Origin: Ahaetulla prasina
Lineage: Eukaryota > Chordata > Lepidosauria > Squamata > Colubridae
Direction: 5' to 3'
NCBI RefSeq assembly: GCF_028640845.1
Contig: NC_080542.1
Location: forward strand, 15,207,901 to 15,271,900
DNA: 64,000 bases
Below are positions 46,954 through 57,384 of the stretch, in pieces. Under the pieces are notes generated by a model that was given only the letters and a program-made list of their open reading frames with translations, searched no databases and was not told the DNA's origin. Within the stretch, counting starts at the first letter, position 1. Each line of letters begins with the position of its first letter. Both the position numbers and the translations under genes were made by a program.

Positions 46954-47799
46954 CTGCCACGACTGTCGACTGAGTTCCCAAGCAGTTCCTCTTTTTCTGC
47001 TCTTAGATAAAAGCATGGCTTGCAGTGCATGGACCACTGCATAGACAGCATTGTAAATGCTATAACTTTGCCCAGTTATACTAGACTCAAGCACAGATTC
47101 AGGAAGGGTCTCCAGTGACTCCTCACCAGTGCATTGATTGTCACTGTCCTCATCTAACCCAGCATTTGGGAAAAAACATTCAAATGCACATTCCCAAAAC
47201 ACTCTTGTCAAACTGTCCTCTTCTTCTGAAGAAGGCTTTCTCATCTGAATAAATTTCTTAAACCCTAATATTTCCTTTGAGGAAACTGCCAACGATAGTG
47301 CACCATGGATGAAATCCAGGCCCCTGTATCTTTGAAAGGGAACTGATGTGAATTCCATCTGTGCTGGCATGACCCAAACTTTATCTTTTCTCTTCATTGG
47401 CATGTCGTCATATTCTGAAATAAATGGCAACATTATAAAAACAGTCATGTCCTCATTTTCACAATATATGATTACAACATTGGCAGTACTTCTCACAATA
47501 GCCTGATACAGCAAAACATAGCCATTAACTTGAACTTCAACATCGTTGGCAACAGATTCCTTTGGCATTTCTTCCATGAAATCAAAACAGATGCCTTTCT
47601 TAGAAAATATATCAAGTCTATTCTGTATGAACCTCTTCCCCTTTTCAGGGTTTTGCACAATGAGCCCAATCCATTTCCACTGGAAGTGAAGCAACAATTG
47701 GATCAGTCCCGCAATCTGGAGATCTTCATTTGGAAATAATTGATGGAAGAAAGCAGCTTGTATGTTGTCATCTATCTCCACAGGTGAACCATATATGAG
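46954..47799 (-). pseudogene. VMN2R: Gene C exon 3
   Basis: 846 bp, fully open, CTTAG acceptor and GTAAAA donor. It starts [20 protein letters not shown]. Replacement changes relative to gene A are spread along the exon. It is counted as part of the pseudogene because other exons are broken. Confidence 0.88.
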
Positions 47800-48295
47800 C
47801 TAAGAAGAAAGAAGAAATTAGATGATATACTTCCAAATCACTTATGTCTATTTTAAGGATCATATTTAAATATTAATATTTTCCAGGCAAGGGCAGAGGT
47901 GATTAGCATTTGTATATTCCGGTACAATTTCTATGACAATTGTTTCTTTTCGTTTTAATAAACAAAGCCCTAGAAATATATGAACTGCAAGAATGAATAG
48001 AAACCTCTGGATTATGCTATGTTTACATATATTTCATTGACATGATTTACCCTGTAGATTAGATATAAGCAACTTTCTAGCATTTTGAATCATTCCTCCC
48101 TATCCCACCCTCGATGCAATATATTTTGATGTTTAGCTTGATTGTGATTTTAACTATATGATGCGATGTTGGTTATCCCTTTGTTTTGAATGTTTCTGAC
48201 ACTATTCGATTCATAAAAATAAAATTTGGAATAGAAATTAAAGTCAAGGAAGAAATACTGTATTTAGACTTCTTTTTTTATGGGATGGCTCTTAC

Positions 48296-48587
48296 CTGTG
48301 GAATCTTGTATATACTCAGAATATTTGACATGGACTGACAAATGAAAGCATTAGGTCCGGCAAGAACAGCTAGCACATTGTCCTTGAGATCACACTTGTA
48401 GTTTGGGATAAAATTTCCCTTTGAAGAGAGAAGATCCAAGGTAGCCAGATAGATCCATCTTGCCAGGCAATAGCTATTGGACATATGGATACCGAGGGTC
48501 ATATTAGGCAGGATCTTGGAATCCTCATTGATTTCTTTGATTGCAAATTCCAAAGCCAAGATGTGCTGGTAGTTTTGCATATGAAAT
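48296..48587 (-). pseudogene. VMN2R: Gene C exon 2
   Basis: 292 bp, open, normal splice sites: [20 protein letters not shown] and VLAVLAGPNAFICQSMSNIL. Confidence 0.88.
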
Positions 48588-49272
48588 CTGAAATGAGTTT
48601 TAGAACAACTGTAGCCAAATCTGGAATTGGCTGTATTCTAATTGTATCACACAAGTTTAGATTGTAGAGGCCACAAGCAGTGATACAGGCAGATGCACTA
48701 TTACCAAACAAACCATTTGTTTAAAATATTCAAGAAAGAGGTCAAAGCAATATAACAATCCATATGCATTCAGGCAACCCAATTGCACAATGCAATAAAC
48801 ATCAATAATTAGGTTTTTCCCCACTTAATTTGGAAGTTCGGATTTAATTTTACTTCCTACTTCAATATTCTGCTTTACTTATTCAATACAGTGGAAATTT
48901 CTGAGAAATATTTGATCAAATATCTGCATGTAGGACTAACTGCAATCATGCACACCTTAATACCACCTCATGCTGGTATAAAGCAATGCTATTCAGGCAT
49001 TTATTTCATGTGTACTTCATTGAGTTACAGCCATATGGGGGGAAAAAAGTATTAAAATTACACTGATTCCTGCTAAAATGGTACCGAAGCAGGCATTAGA
49101 AGCCATAGAAATAAAAACACATTGGAAAATAACTTGCGTAAGAGATGGAAATTGAAGCAATATTATTGAGAAATAATAGTGCTGGATAGGCAATTTAACA
49201 TTCACCCTCTATCCTAATTCAGTCATGTCACAGGCTTTAACTATTTTCTGTATTTGCATTACTGAAAAACAG

Positions 49273-49545
49273 GAATTCCATATGTTAAATCAACAAACAG
49301 TTCATCTGATGGACTTCTTCTAAATGTTACTTCATCAGACATCATGTACGTTTGAGATGAAATGCCAAATCTTCTGAATAATATAGCTTGTGCTGAATAA
49401 ATGGCTGATTTCCTACAGAACATTTAGAAAGGGTTGTATCAGTTTCTACATAGAAGGATAATATTGCTACACATGCAAAGAATAATATCATTATGCAGAC
49501 CAATTTATCCCTCAGCCGTCTGATCACTCCCTTAGAATTAGGCAT
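49273..49545 (-). pseudogene. VMN2R: Gene C exon 1, broken
   Basis: Signal peptide MILFFACVAILSFYVETD and [19 protein letters not shown] are intact, but 10 bp are missing at about 49366 compared with gene A, which shifts the frame. The donor GT is changed to AT. Confidence 0.9.
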
Positions 49546-50109
49546 TTGAAATAGGACAGCCTGAGATACAATATTCCATGAGTCTGCTTTATAGTAGAGG
49601 TTTACTTTTTTTAAAAATCAGAATGACAAGACTTTGTCCTCTAGCTGTACCCATGAAGAAAAAAGAATATTGCATTTTTGTTGCTGTAGAAATACATTAC
49701 TTTTAATATTTTTTGTAACTCCTTAGAGATTGAAAATAAGAATGCATAATTGACAATGATTGTACAGGTCTTGACATGCTCAGGTTATCAAACCAACTTG
49801 TGATACACAGGGTATTGTAAACTGGAATTCAGGACAAAATAATAGTGATGAGGGACAGAAAGAACTGCATGAGAAATGTGAAAAGTTTTGTTATTCAGGA
49901 ACTGCAGTTGGCATCCAACTGAGAAAACAGCTGAATTCAAATGGAAATTTCAGTCATGATTAATTAAACAACAAATTAAATTGCATTAAATGAGATTTGG
50001 ATCTCACTGTTAAGAAGTATCTGTCTCTTCAGATATTCTGAAAATAATACAATTAATCAAAATACTGGTATTGTCTGAATTTTGTTTGATATGGCTGTTG
50101 GTCACCAAT

Positions 50110-50660
50110 TGTTCTGTTTCCCTTCCCCCAATACTCCCAGCAAAGAGTCAGTCAGAGGCCTCTTTTCTGATTTATTTACATATATATAAATGTCCTGGCT
50201 ACGTCTACCCACGGGCCTGCCAAGTTTCTGGAGATAACAAGGAAATTACAGATAAGGCCAGAATTACTCACGAATATATTCTTCCCTCTGTTGATACAGA
50301 TTGCCCGCGCAAATTCATTACTTTGTCCAAGACAAAAAACCAGGAAGTTCCGCCTCCTATTTATAGTCTCTGCAGATGTCACTGCATGACAATTATGACT
50401 TGGCTTTGTCCCAACTCTTCCGCTGCTGCGCACGCCGGTCACGTCTTCGTAATCTTGCATCACTCCAAAACTGTTCTTGGGGCGTTGCCAAATCAGAAGG
50501 AGGCTCCATGGAATCAGGCTTTGCCGGCCCCTCCTCCTCCCTTTGAGTGGGTGCCAGGGAGGGAAAGGGCTCACGAGAAGCAGGGCTGGCCAGGTCTTCT
50601 CCCTCACTTTCTGAATCATCCGAGTCCAGGAGTCCGGGTCCAGGAACTTGGGTCACAACA
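50110..50660 (-). repeat. 3' LTR of the Gypsy element
   Basis: 551 bp, TG..CA on both strands. On the minus strand it carries the end of the pol frame (50660-50393), a TATAAATA box (50365-50358), the sequence GTCTTGGACAAA (50333-50322) and AATAAA (50176-50171). Confidence 0.95.
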
Positions 50661-51103
50661 CTATCCCTCACCGCAGGGCCCTTCCCCCAGGGCTGACGAT
50701 AGGGATGCGGTCGGGCTGGGTTCTGCTCATGGAAGGCCTGCACCAGGTCAGGGGCATGAACGTCGGAGGCATCTACCCAGGAGAAATCAGTCCCGTATCC
50801 CTTCCACGCGATCAAATATTGGAAACGACCCTTCAGCCAGCGGGAGTCTCGTACGCTGTGGACTTCGTATTCCTCCGATCTGTCCTCGGCGACAGTGACG
50901 GGTGCTATTGGGCATCGAAGGGGACTCGGTGTGGCCTCAGGAACCAGAAGGGACCGGTGAAAAACGGGGTGGATCCGCATGGATCGTGGCAGGGTCAGTC
51001 GGATACCGGGTTGATGACTGCCTCGACAGGGAACGGGCTGATGAATCGGTGGTCCAACTTCTTTACCGGGCGGTCGGACGGGAGGTGTTTGGTGGAGAGC
51101 CAC
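50393..51103 (-). pseudogene. Gypsy pol C-terminus: chromodomain and LTR-encoded tail
   Basis: After a frame break near 51010 the frame reads LPRSMRIHPVFHRSLLVPEA, then a chromodomain (EYEVHSVRDSRWLKGRFQYL, AWKGYGTDFSWVDASDV) that in this group directs insertion to marked chromatin. The frame then crosses into the 3' LTR and continues for about 89 codons: an acidic part with DSDDSESEGED and a basic end with FWSDARLRRRDRRAQQRKSW. The stop lies only 28 bp before the TATA box. Confidence 0.85.
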
Positions 51104-51954
51104 ACCCGGTCTCCAACTGCCAGCGGGGGCGTTGCCTGTCGGGAGCGGTCGGCGGACCGTTTGTAGTCCTCCTTTGCCCGATTCAGCTGCTGACGTACCA
51201 ACTGTTGGACCGCATGCAATTCTGTCAGGAAGGTCTGCGTTTCGGGAACAGGAGAGTCCGGTGGTGCCAGAGGGAAGAGCCGCGGATGGTACCCCACATT
51301 GGCAAAGAACGGGGTCATCTGAGTAGAGGTGTGCTGAGAGTTGTTAAAAGCAAATTCCGCCAGGGACAGGTAGTCGGCCCAGTTGTCCTGTTGCTGGTTG
51401 ATGAAGCAACGGAGATACTGTTCCAGTATACCGATGACCTTCTCTGTACCCCCGTCGGTCTCCGGATGGTGCGATGACGACAGACACACCTGCACCTCCA
51501 ACGCGGCCATCAGGCTCTTCCAGAAGCGGGCTGTGAACTGAACTCCGCAGTCCGAAACCACCCTGTCCAGTAGACCATGGAGGCGGAAGATGTGCTGCAG
51601 AAAGAGACGGGCCGTTTTTGCGGCTGTGGGCAGTCCGCGGCATGGGATGAAGTGTGCCATCTTGGTGAGCATGTCCACCACCACCAGTACCGTGGTGAAC
51701 CCAGAGGACGGCGGCAGGTCTGTCAGGAAGTCCATAGAGATCGCCCCCCAGGGTCTGTCGGGTGTCGGCAAGGGCTGGAGGAGCCCGGGAGGTGCCCCCG
51801 TGGCGGTCTTGGCTTGCCGGCACGGTACGCAGGATGTCACGTAGGCATGTATATCATGCCGCACTCGGGGCCACCAAAAGGTCCGTGTCACCAGGTGGAG
51901 GGTCTTGAAGAACCCAAAATGTCCTGCTGCAGGGTTGTCGTGGCACTGGGTCAT
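50995..51954 (-). pseudogene. Gypsy integrase
   Basis: It inserts the cDNA into the genome. The zinc-binding HHCC region (AGHFGFFKTLHL..CVPCRQAK) is followed by the catalytic core with the three acidic residues in SMDFLTDLPP, VVSDCGVQFTARF and HPETDGGTEKV, then the GPF-like C-terminal module (LDHRFISPFPVEAVINP). The frame continues from RNase H but is cut by an in-frame TGA at 51973-51975, and ends prematurely at 50995. Confidence 0.9.
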
Positions 51955-51972
51955 GACGAGGGCTCGGAGTGG

Positions 51973-53483
51973 TCATGTGGGCACATATAATCGCCCCCGA
52001 AACTTGAGTAAGTCCTCCTCCAAGGTCCAAGGAGACATGGGGCCCACCTCCACTCTCCTTTGCTGCGACCAGGCGTCCTGGCGCTGCGCCTCTCGCACCT
52101 GGGCCCGCAAGTCCACTGGCTCCCGTGCTGCGGCCAAGGCTTCTGCCGGCAGCACTGTCCATGGAGGAAGGGGGTCCTTGGCGCAGAGGTACTCTGGCTT
52201 GCGGGACAGGGCATCCGCCCTCCAGTTGTGACCGCTGGGAATGTAGGTCACGCGGAAGTTGAACCGGGCAAAAAACAACGACCACCGGAATCTGCCGCTG
52301 GTTCAACTTCCGAGCTGTGGTGAGGTGCTCGAGATTCCGATGGTCCGTTCGGACCTCCACCTGATGTCGGGCCCCCTCCAGATGGTGTCGCCAAGCCTCG
52401 AATGCAGACTTGATAGCCAGCAACTCTTTTCCCCAGATAGTGTAGTTGCGCTCGGAAGGATTGAGTTTCCGGGAGTAGTAAGCACAGGGAAAAAGTGTGC
52501 CGCCATTCGTCGGAGCCTGTAGCAGCACCGCTCCCAGAGCCACATTGGATGCGTCCGTTTCCACCACAAAAGGCCGGAGCGGGTCGGGATGCCTCAGGAC
52601 GGGTTCCGTGACGAAGGCTTTTTTGAGGGCTGTGAATGCTTCTTGCTGCGGGGGACCCCACCGGAACGCAACCTTCTTCCTGAGGAGCTGAGTAAGTGGA
52701 GCCATCAGTGTGGCGAAGCCCAGGATGAAGGTCCGGTAGTAGTTGGCGAAGCCCAGCAGGCGCTGAACATCCTTCACCCGACGAGGGGCTTCCCAGCTAC
52801 ACAAAGCTTCTACTTTACATGGGTCCATGGCTATGCCCTCGGGCGAGATGATATGCCCGAGGAATTCTATGGAAGTCCGGTAGGAGGCGCATTTCTCCAG
52901 CCGCATTGAGTTGTTGCTCCAAGCGTTGCAGAACCAGACCGACGTGTCGAAGGTGGCTTTCCCTGGACCGGGAGTAAATCAGGATGTCGTTCAGGTAGAT
53001 AACCACGAACCGATCCAACATGTCTCGGAACACGTCGTTCATGAAGTGCTGGAAAACGGCGGGAGCGTTGGTCAACCCAAATGGCATGACAGTGTATTCG
53101 TAGTGTCCGTATCGGGTGCCGAATGCCGTCTTCCATTCGTCTCCTTCTCGCATCCGCACCAGGTTGTAGGCCCCCCGGAGATCGAGCTTGGTGAAGATCG
53201 TGGCCTCTCGCAACCTCTCCAGTAGCTCCGGGATGAGCGGCAGGGGGTAGTGATTCCGCACCGTAATGGTGTTTAGCCGGCGGTAATCACAGATAGGCAC
53301 AAGTCCCCTGTCTTCTTCTTCACGAAGAGGACCGGGGCCGAGAGAGGGGACTTTGAAGGCCGGATGAACCCTCGGGCTAGGTTTTTGTCCAGGAAGTCCC
53401 TGAGGGCGGCCAACTCGGGCTCCGACATGGAATACAGGCGTCCCACAGGCAGTGGTGCGTTGGGCAGAAGGTCCACGGGGCAA
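51973..53483 (-). pseudogene. Gypsy reverse transcriptase and RNase H, frame-broken
   Basis: RT palm: [39 protein letters not shown] and [20 protein letters not shown]. The catalytic box reads [12 protein letters not shown], with N where the family has the first D of the YxDD pair. A frame break near 52910 leads to [20 protein letters not shown], the connection and RNase H (FVVETDASNVALGAVLLQ, RTDHRNLEHL). A further break near 52285 leads to SGHNWRADALSRKPEY. Normal copies of this family read all parts in one frame. Confidence 0.9.
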
Positions 53484-53968
53484 TCGTAGGGCCGATGCGG
53501 GGGTAGTCGGTCCGCCTCCTTCTCGCTGAACACGTCGGCGAAGTCCGTCAGCTCAGGAGGCAAGGTGATGGCAGCGGTGGGGACGTTCTGGCCGGCACAG
53601 GTGTGGCGGATGTGATCGACGCACTGCAGACTCGGGAAAGAGATGGCGTTCCGCGACCAGGCCACCTGAGGATCATGGGTCCGAAGCCAGGCCAACCCAA
53701 GGACCAAGGGAAAATGAAGGTCCGCCGTGACATAAAACTGGATCGCCTCCTCATGGTCCCCAATAGCCAGGCGCAAAGGCTGGGTGGCGAATTTAATGGG
53801 GCCGGACACCAGTTCTCGTCCATCAATTGTCTCTACCCGCATCGGAGGGTCCACCGGAACCACGGAGACCGCAAACTGGGTCACAAAGGCCTGGTCCATA
53901 AAGTTTGTATTGGCTCCTGAGTCACCAGCGCATGCGCCTGGAGCCCGTCCGACTGGTTCCCCAACCAT
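53273..53968 (-). pseudogene. Gypsy protease and start of RT
   Basis: Aspartic protease with the active-site triad DSGA (GDSGANTNFMDQAF), followed by LVLGLAWLRTHDPQVAWS and the RT fingers start ([34 protein letters not shown]). A base missing just before DSGA and another change near 53290 put this segment out of frame with gag and with the RT palm. Confidence 0.88.
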
Positions 53969-54034
53969 ATCCGTGTGTCCAGAATCAGATGCCGAGGGGG
54001 CCCAGAGTCTACTTCCGCAACGTCCAGTGGGGGC

Positions 54035-55006
54035 TTAGTACGTGCCCGACCTAGGGTTTCCCCGAGGTCGGGCCTGCTCCGTTTCCCGATTGGTCACGCT
54101 GTGATTCGGGGACCGGCGTCGTGCCCGCCGCTTTCTGGGGCAAGAAGCGGCGGTGGCGGGCTCCCACAGTACAGGCACAATCCCCCTTGGCGCCTCCGGT
54201 TCCGCTCCTGGGCTGTCAGGCGAGGTCTGGCCGCTCCCAACTCCATGGGCTCTTCCGCAGCGGTTACAAAACGTGGGGCGACCCCGGGTGCTGGTGGTGC
54301 AGGAAGTGGGGGTGCAGATGTTGATGGCGGGTCCCGGGGGGTGCGACGGGATGGTCGCCGTTGCAGACGGGCATCGAGGTGGAGACAAAGGGGCACCAAG
54401 TTGTCGAGGTCATGGCGCCTCCACGCGGGCCAGCTCGTCTTGCAATTCCTCTGAGAGTCCCTCCTGGAACGTGTCCACCAGCGCTGCATCATTCCAGTCA
54501 GAGTCCTGGCACAAAAGACGAAATTCGGCGATGTACTCCTGCAGGGGGCGTTTCTCTTGACGGAGTTCCTTAAGGCGCCTGGTTGCCGTCAGCATTCGAA
54601 CGGGGTCCTCATACATGGTGCGCAGGTGCTGCCAAAAACGCTGTTGGTCTGCCAGCAGGGGGCTGTCCTGGAGCAAGAGGGGCGTGGCCCATCGAGCAGC
54701 CGAGCCGGAAAGAAGGTTAATCACGAAGGCCACCTTAGCCCGGTCGTCTGGGAAATCCTCTGGCCTCACAGCCATGTAGAGCTGGCACTGTCCCAAGAAG
54801 GTCGGGAACATCTCAGGCTGCCCAGAAAACTTATCCGGCACGGTTATCGGGCACTTGCGACGAGGAGGAGGAGTGGGAGGATGGGGGGGGGCTGCAGGCA
54901 CATTCCTGGCAGCAAGTTGGCCTGCCAAGTGAGCCACTTGCTGCTGGAGCTGTTGATTAGCCGCTTGTAGCTGCTCTAACTGCTGCTGTACCTGCTGCTG
55001 GTCCAT
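54035..55006 (-). pseudogene. Gypsy gag: capsid and zinc knuckle remnant
   Basis: Gag forms the particle and binds RNA. From ATG 55006, only 38 nt after the 5' LTR, it reads a glutamine-rich coiled coil (MDQQQVQQQLEQLQAANQQ), a proline-rich hinge and the Ty3-type capsid (DKFSGQPEMFPTFLGQCQLY, RFWQHLRTMYEDP, LQEYIAEFRLLCQDSDWND). The frame shifts near 54420 (LDNLVPLCLHLDARLQRR) and again near 54160 inside the zinc knuckle (CLYCG), whose remaining ligands are displaced. Confidence 0.9.
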
Positions 55007-55031
55007 CTTTGGTGGAAGATGTTTTAGTCAG

Positions 55032-55044
55032 GTCTTGGACAAAA
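55032..55044 (-). other. Self-complementary primer-binding site of the Gypsy element
   Basis: Directly inside the 5' LTR the minus strand reads T then TTTGTCCAAGAC. It does not begin TGG as tRNA-primed elements do. The 12 nt are the exact reverse complement of GTCTTGGACAAA at the predicted transcript start inside the same LTR (55266-55255). Confidence 0.7.
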
Positions 55045-55593
55045 TGTTCTGTTTCCCTTCCCCCAATACTCCCAGCAAAGAGTCAGTCAGAGGCCTCTTT
55101 TCTGATTTATTTACATATATATAAATGTCCTGGCTACGTCTACCCAAAGGCCTGCCAAGTTTCTGGAGATAACAAGGAAATTACAGATAAGGCCAGAATT
55201 ACTCACGAATATATTCTTCCCTCTGTTGATATAGATTGCCCGCAAATTCATTACTTTGTCCAAGACAAAAAACCAGGAAGTCCCGCCTCCTATTTATAGT
55301 CTCTGCAGATGTCACTGCATGACAATTATGACTTGGCTTTGTCCCAACTCTTCCGCTGCTGCGCACGCCGGTCACGTCTTCGTAATCTTGCATCACTCCA
55401 AAACTGTTCTTGGGGCGTTGCCAAATCAGAAGGAGGCTCCATGGAATCAGGCTTTGCCGGCCCCTCCTCCTCCCTTTGAGTGGGTGCCAGGGAGGGAAAG
55501 GGCTCACGAGAAGCAGGGCTGGCCAGGTCTTCTCCCTCACTTTCTGAATCATCCGAGTCCAGGAGTCCGGGTCCAGGAACTTGGGTCACAACA
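55045..55593 (-). repeat. 5' LTR of the Gypsy element
   Basis: 549 bp. It differs from the other LTR by about four substitutions and a 2-bp deletion (CCCGCAAATT against CCCGCGCAAATT). It carries the promoter used for the genomic RNA. Confidence 0.95.
55255..55298 (-). promoter_or_regulatory. TATA box and predicted transcription start in the 5' LTR
   Basis: TATAAATA at 55298-55291 lies 32 nt before the G of GTCTTGGACAAA at 55266, the normal TATA-to-start distance. If transcription starts there, the first 12 nt of the RNA pair with the primer site next to the LTR. Confidence 0.65.
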
Positions 55594-55854
55594 CCAATGT
55601 GCTTATTTGTGTCACACAATATTAGCATTAGCACTGCATACATAATTCTTCAATGGAGGTTTTCCCCTTTGGGGAAATCAGTAACAGAAGTAGAATAACT
55701 TCTACTTCTTGGCACATTTGGGGCATTTCCTCCTCTTCTATTTGAGTTCTTGATTGAAGCCCAATTTCAGAGAGACAGCGAGACAAAGAGAGAGAGAGAG
55801 AGACCCATACACTTTATGTGATATACATACACATAAATATAAATGTACTTTATA

Positions 55855-56222
55855 TAAAGGTAAAGGTAAAGGTTCCCCTCACACGTATGTGCTAGTTGTT
55901 GCCGACTCTAGGGGGCAGTGCTCATCTCCATTTCAAAGCCAAAGAGCCAGTGCTGTCCGAAGACCTCTCCATGGTCATGTGGCCGGCATGACTCAACACC
56001 AAAGGCGCACGGAACGCTGTTACCTTCCCACCAAAGGCAGTCCCTATTTTTTCTACTTGCATTTTTACATGCTTTCGAAACTGCTAGGTTGGCAAAAGCT
56101 GGGACAAGTAACGGGAGCTCACCCCATTACATGGCAGCACTAGGGATTCAAACCGCCGAGCTGCTGACCTTTCGATCAACAAGCTCAATGTCCCAGCCCC
56201 TGAGCCACCGCGTCCCTCGTAC
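55855..56222 (-). repeat. Long tRNA-derived SINE (about 365 bp), unit 2 only
   Basis: On the minus strand it starts GGGACGCGGTGGCTCAGGGG (A-box-like) with GCGGTTTGAATCCC (B-box-like) and ends TTACCTTTACCTTTA. The forward strand carries TGGTCATGTGGCCGGCATGA and GGCGCACGGAACGCTGTTAC. The unit 1 site (about 33760) is empty. Confidence 0.8.
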
Positions 56223-56251
56223 TATATATATATAGATTAAGGTTAACAAAA

Positions 56252-56300
56252 TTTGGAAAAGATCTATGTTCTTTATATACATAGATCTTTTCCAAACTTT
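56252..56300. repeat. Perfect 17-bp inverted repeat
   Basis: TTTGGAAAAGATCTATG and its exact complement are separated by about 10 nt. Unit 1 has only the right arm (near 33770). Confidence 0.85.
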
Positions 56301-56649
56301 GCTGTTTCAGTAAAAGAGAATATCTGTAGCTAAGGGTTGAACTGCCTGGACTTTAGTACTCTCTGAGCTTGGTTGTTTTCTTGCAGATTTTTCATTTGAT
56401 TATCTATACTACAAAGTATAGATAATCTATACTACAAAAGAATGGGGTTTGCTTTCATTGTATATAGTGGCTTGCCCTGTCAGTGAGACCTTCATTGTTC
56501 CTGGATTAGGCTGCTGTTTATTGTTAGCTTGTTTGACTGCATTACTAGTTTGTTGCTTGGACTTGATTACTTGGTTATTGGTCTAGCATTAATATTTCTG
56601 TTGATTGCTGGTATTTTGAACTTTTTGTTTTCTTCCAGGCTTTTTAACA

Positions 56650-56870
56650 TAAGATAACATAATAACAGAGTTGGAAGGGACTTTGGAGGTCTTCTAGTCC
56701 AATCCCCTGCCCAGGCAGGAAACCCTACACCATCTCAGTCAGATGGTTATCCAACATTTTCTTAAAAATTTCCAGTGTTGGAGCATTCACAACTTCTGCA
56801 GGCAAGTTGTTCCACTTATTGATTGCTCTAACTGTCAGGAAATTTCTCCTTAGTTCTAAGTTGCTTTTTG
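56650..56870 (-). mobile_element. CR1 LINE 3' end
   Basis: Reverse copy with AGTTGGAAGGGACTTTGGAG and TGTCAGGAAATTTCTCCTTA, in the unit 2 spacer. A shorter related piece is at 35155-35255. Confidence 0.82.
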
Positions 56871-57008
56871 ATTGTTTCTTTTGAATGGTATATAGTTGTT
56901 ACCTCTATATGCATTTTTGGAGTTACTTGGTCTCTGATACTCACTTGAAACTATGGTTTCCCAGTTGAAACTATGGTTAAGTCATTCCATGTGTTCTGAC
57001 ATGGAAAC

Positions 57009-57384
57009 TGTCAGAGTTTGTTGCAAAAATCAAATCCAGAAAGCACACAGAGGGAGACTGATGCAGTAGGATTCATTAATTTCTTTATATACATATACTT
57101 TATATACATATACTTCATATAACATATGAAGTAAATTTACAATACCAACAGCAGATTTCTTCCAACCTGGTAGAGAGGAGAGATTGTAAGTAAGTTCTTA
57201 GTTTTAGTTCAGCAGACAGACAAGACCAGACTTGTTTGCTAGACTCTGAGCTGAGTTAAGCCACGCCTAGACTCCTTCCTTAAGTTTCTGTTTCCAAAAC
57301 AGCCCTCATTGGCTGAACCAGTTGCCATGCCTATTCATTGGCTGACCTTGTTACCATGTCTTCCCAGTCATGAATATTATGACA
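57009..57384 (-). mobile_element. LTR-like block, unit 2 copy
   Basis: TG..CA bounded block with a minus-strand TATATAAAG. The counterpart in unit 1 is at 34262-34590. No target duplication recognised. Confidence 0.4.

Larger units (their letters stand above)
35813..49545 (-). pseudogene. VMN2R: V2R gene C, recently inactivated paralogue of gene A
   Basis: Same order and spacing as gene A. Exon 1 (49545-about 49273) has a 10-bp deletion near 49366 and a lost donor (ATATGG instead of GTATGG). Exons 2 (48587-48296), 3 (47799-46954) and 4 (41306-41079) are open with normal splice sites. Exon 5 is absent: the exon 6-exon 4 interval has lost the corresponding part of the intron. Exon 6 (36713-35813) has one 1-bp deletion in TM2. 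The gene cannot make a normal receptor. It hosts a LINE, a SINE, an ORF1-only L1 derivative and, upstream, the Gypsy element. Isolated assembly errors could explain the single-base change but not the missing exon. Confidence 0.88.
50105..55598 (-). mobile_element. Ty3/Gypsy chromodomain retrotransposon (chromovirus), full length, broken
   Basis: LTR element with a CCAAT target duplication (50105-50109 and 55594-55598). Unit 1 has the same target once, uninterrupted, at 33444-33448. The LTRs (50110-50660 and 55045-55593) differ by about 4 substitutions and one 2-bp indel. Order on the minus strand: gag, protease, reverse transcriptase, RNase H, integrase, chromodomain, as in the Tf1/sushi group. 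The coding part has at least six frame changes, one in-frame stop (51973-51975) and a changed catalytic residue in RT, so this copy cannot encode a working polyprotein. Confidence 0.95.

Noticed and set aside
50071..50898. Long plus-strand frame of 275 codons across the Gypsy LTR
   Set aside because: It is antisense to the LTR and pol C-terminus, and the same reading recurs in the other LTR at 55009-55645. No protein family is visible.
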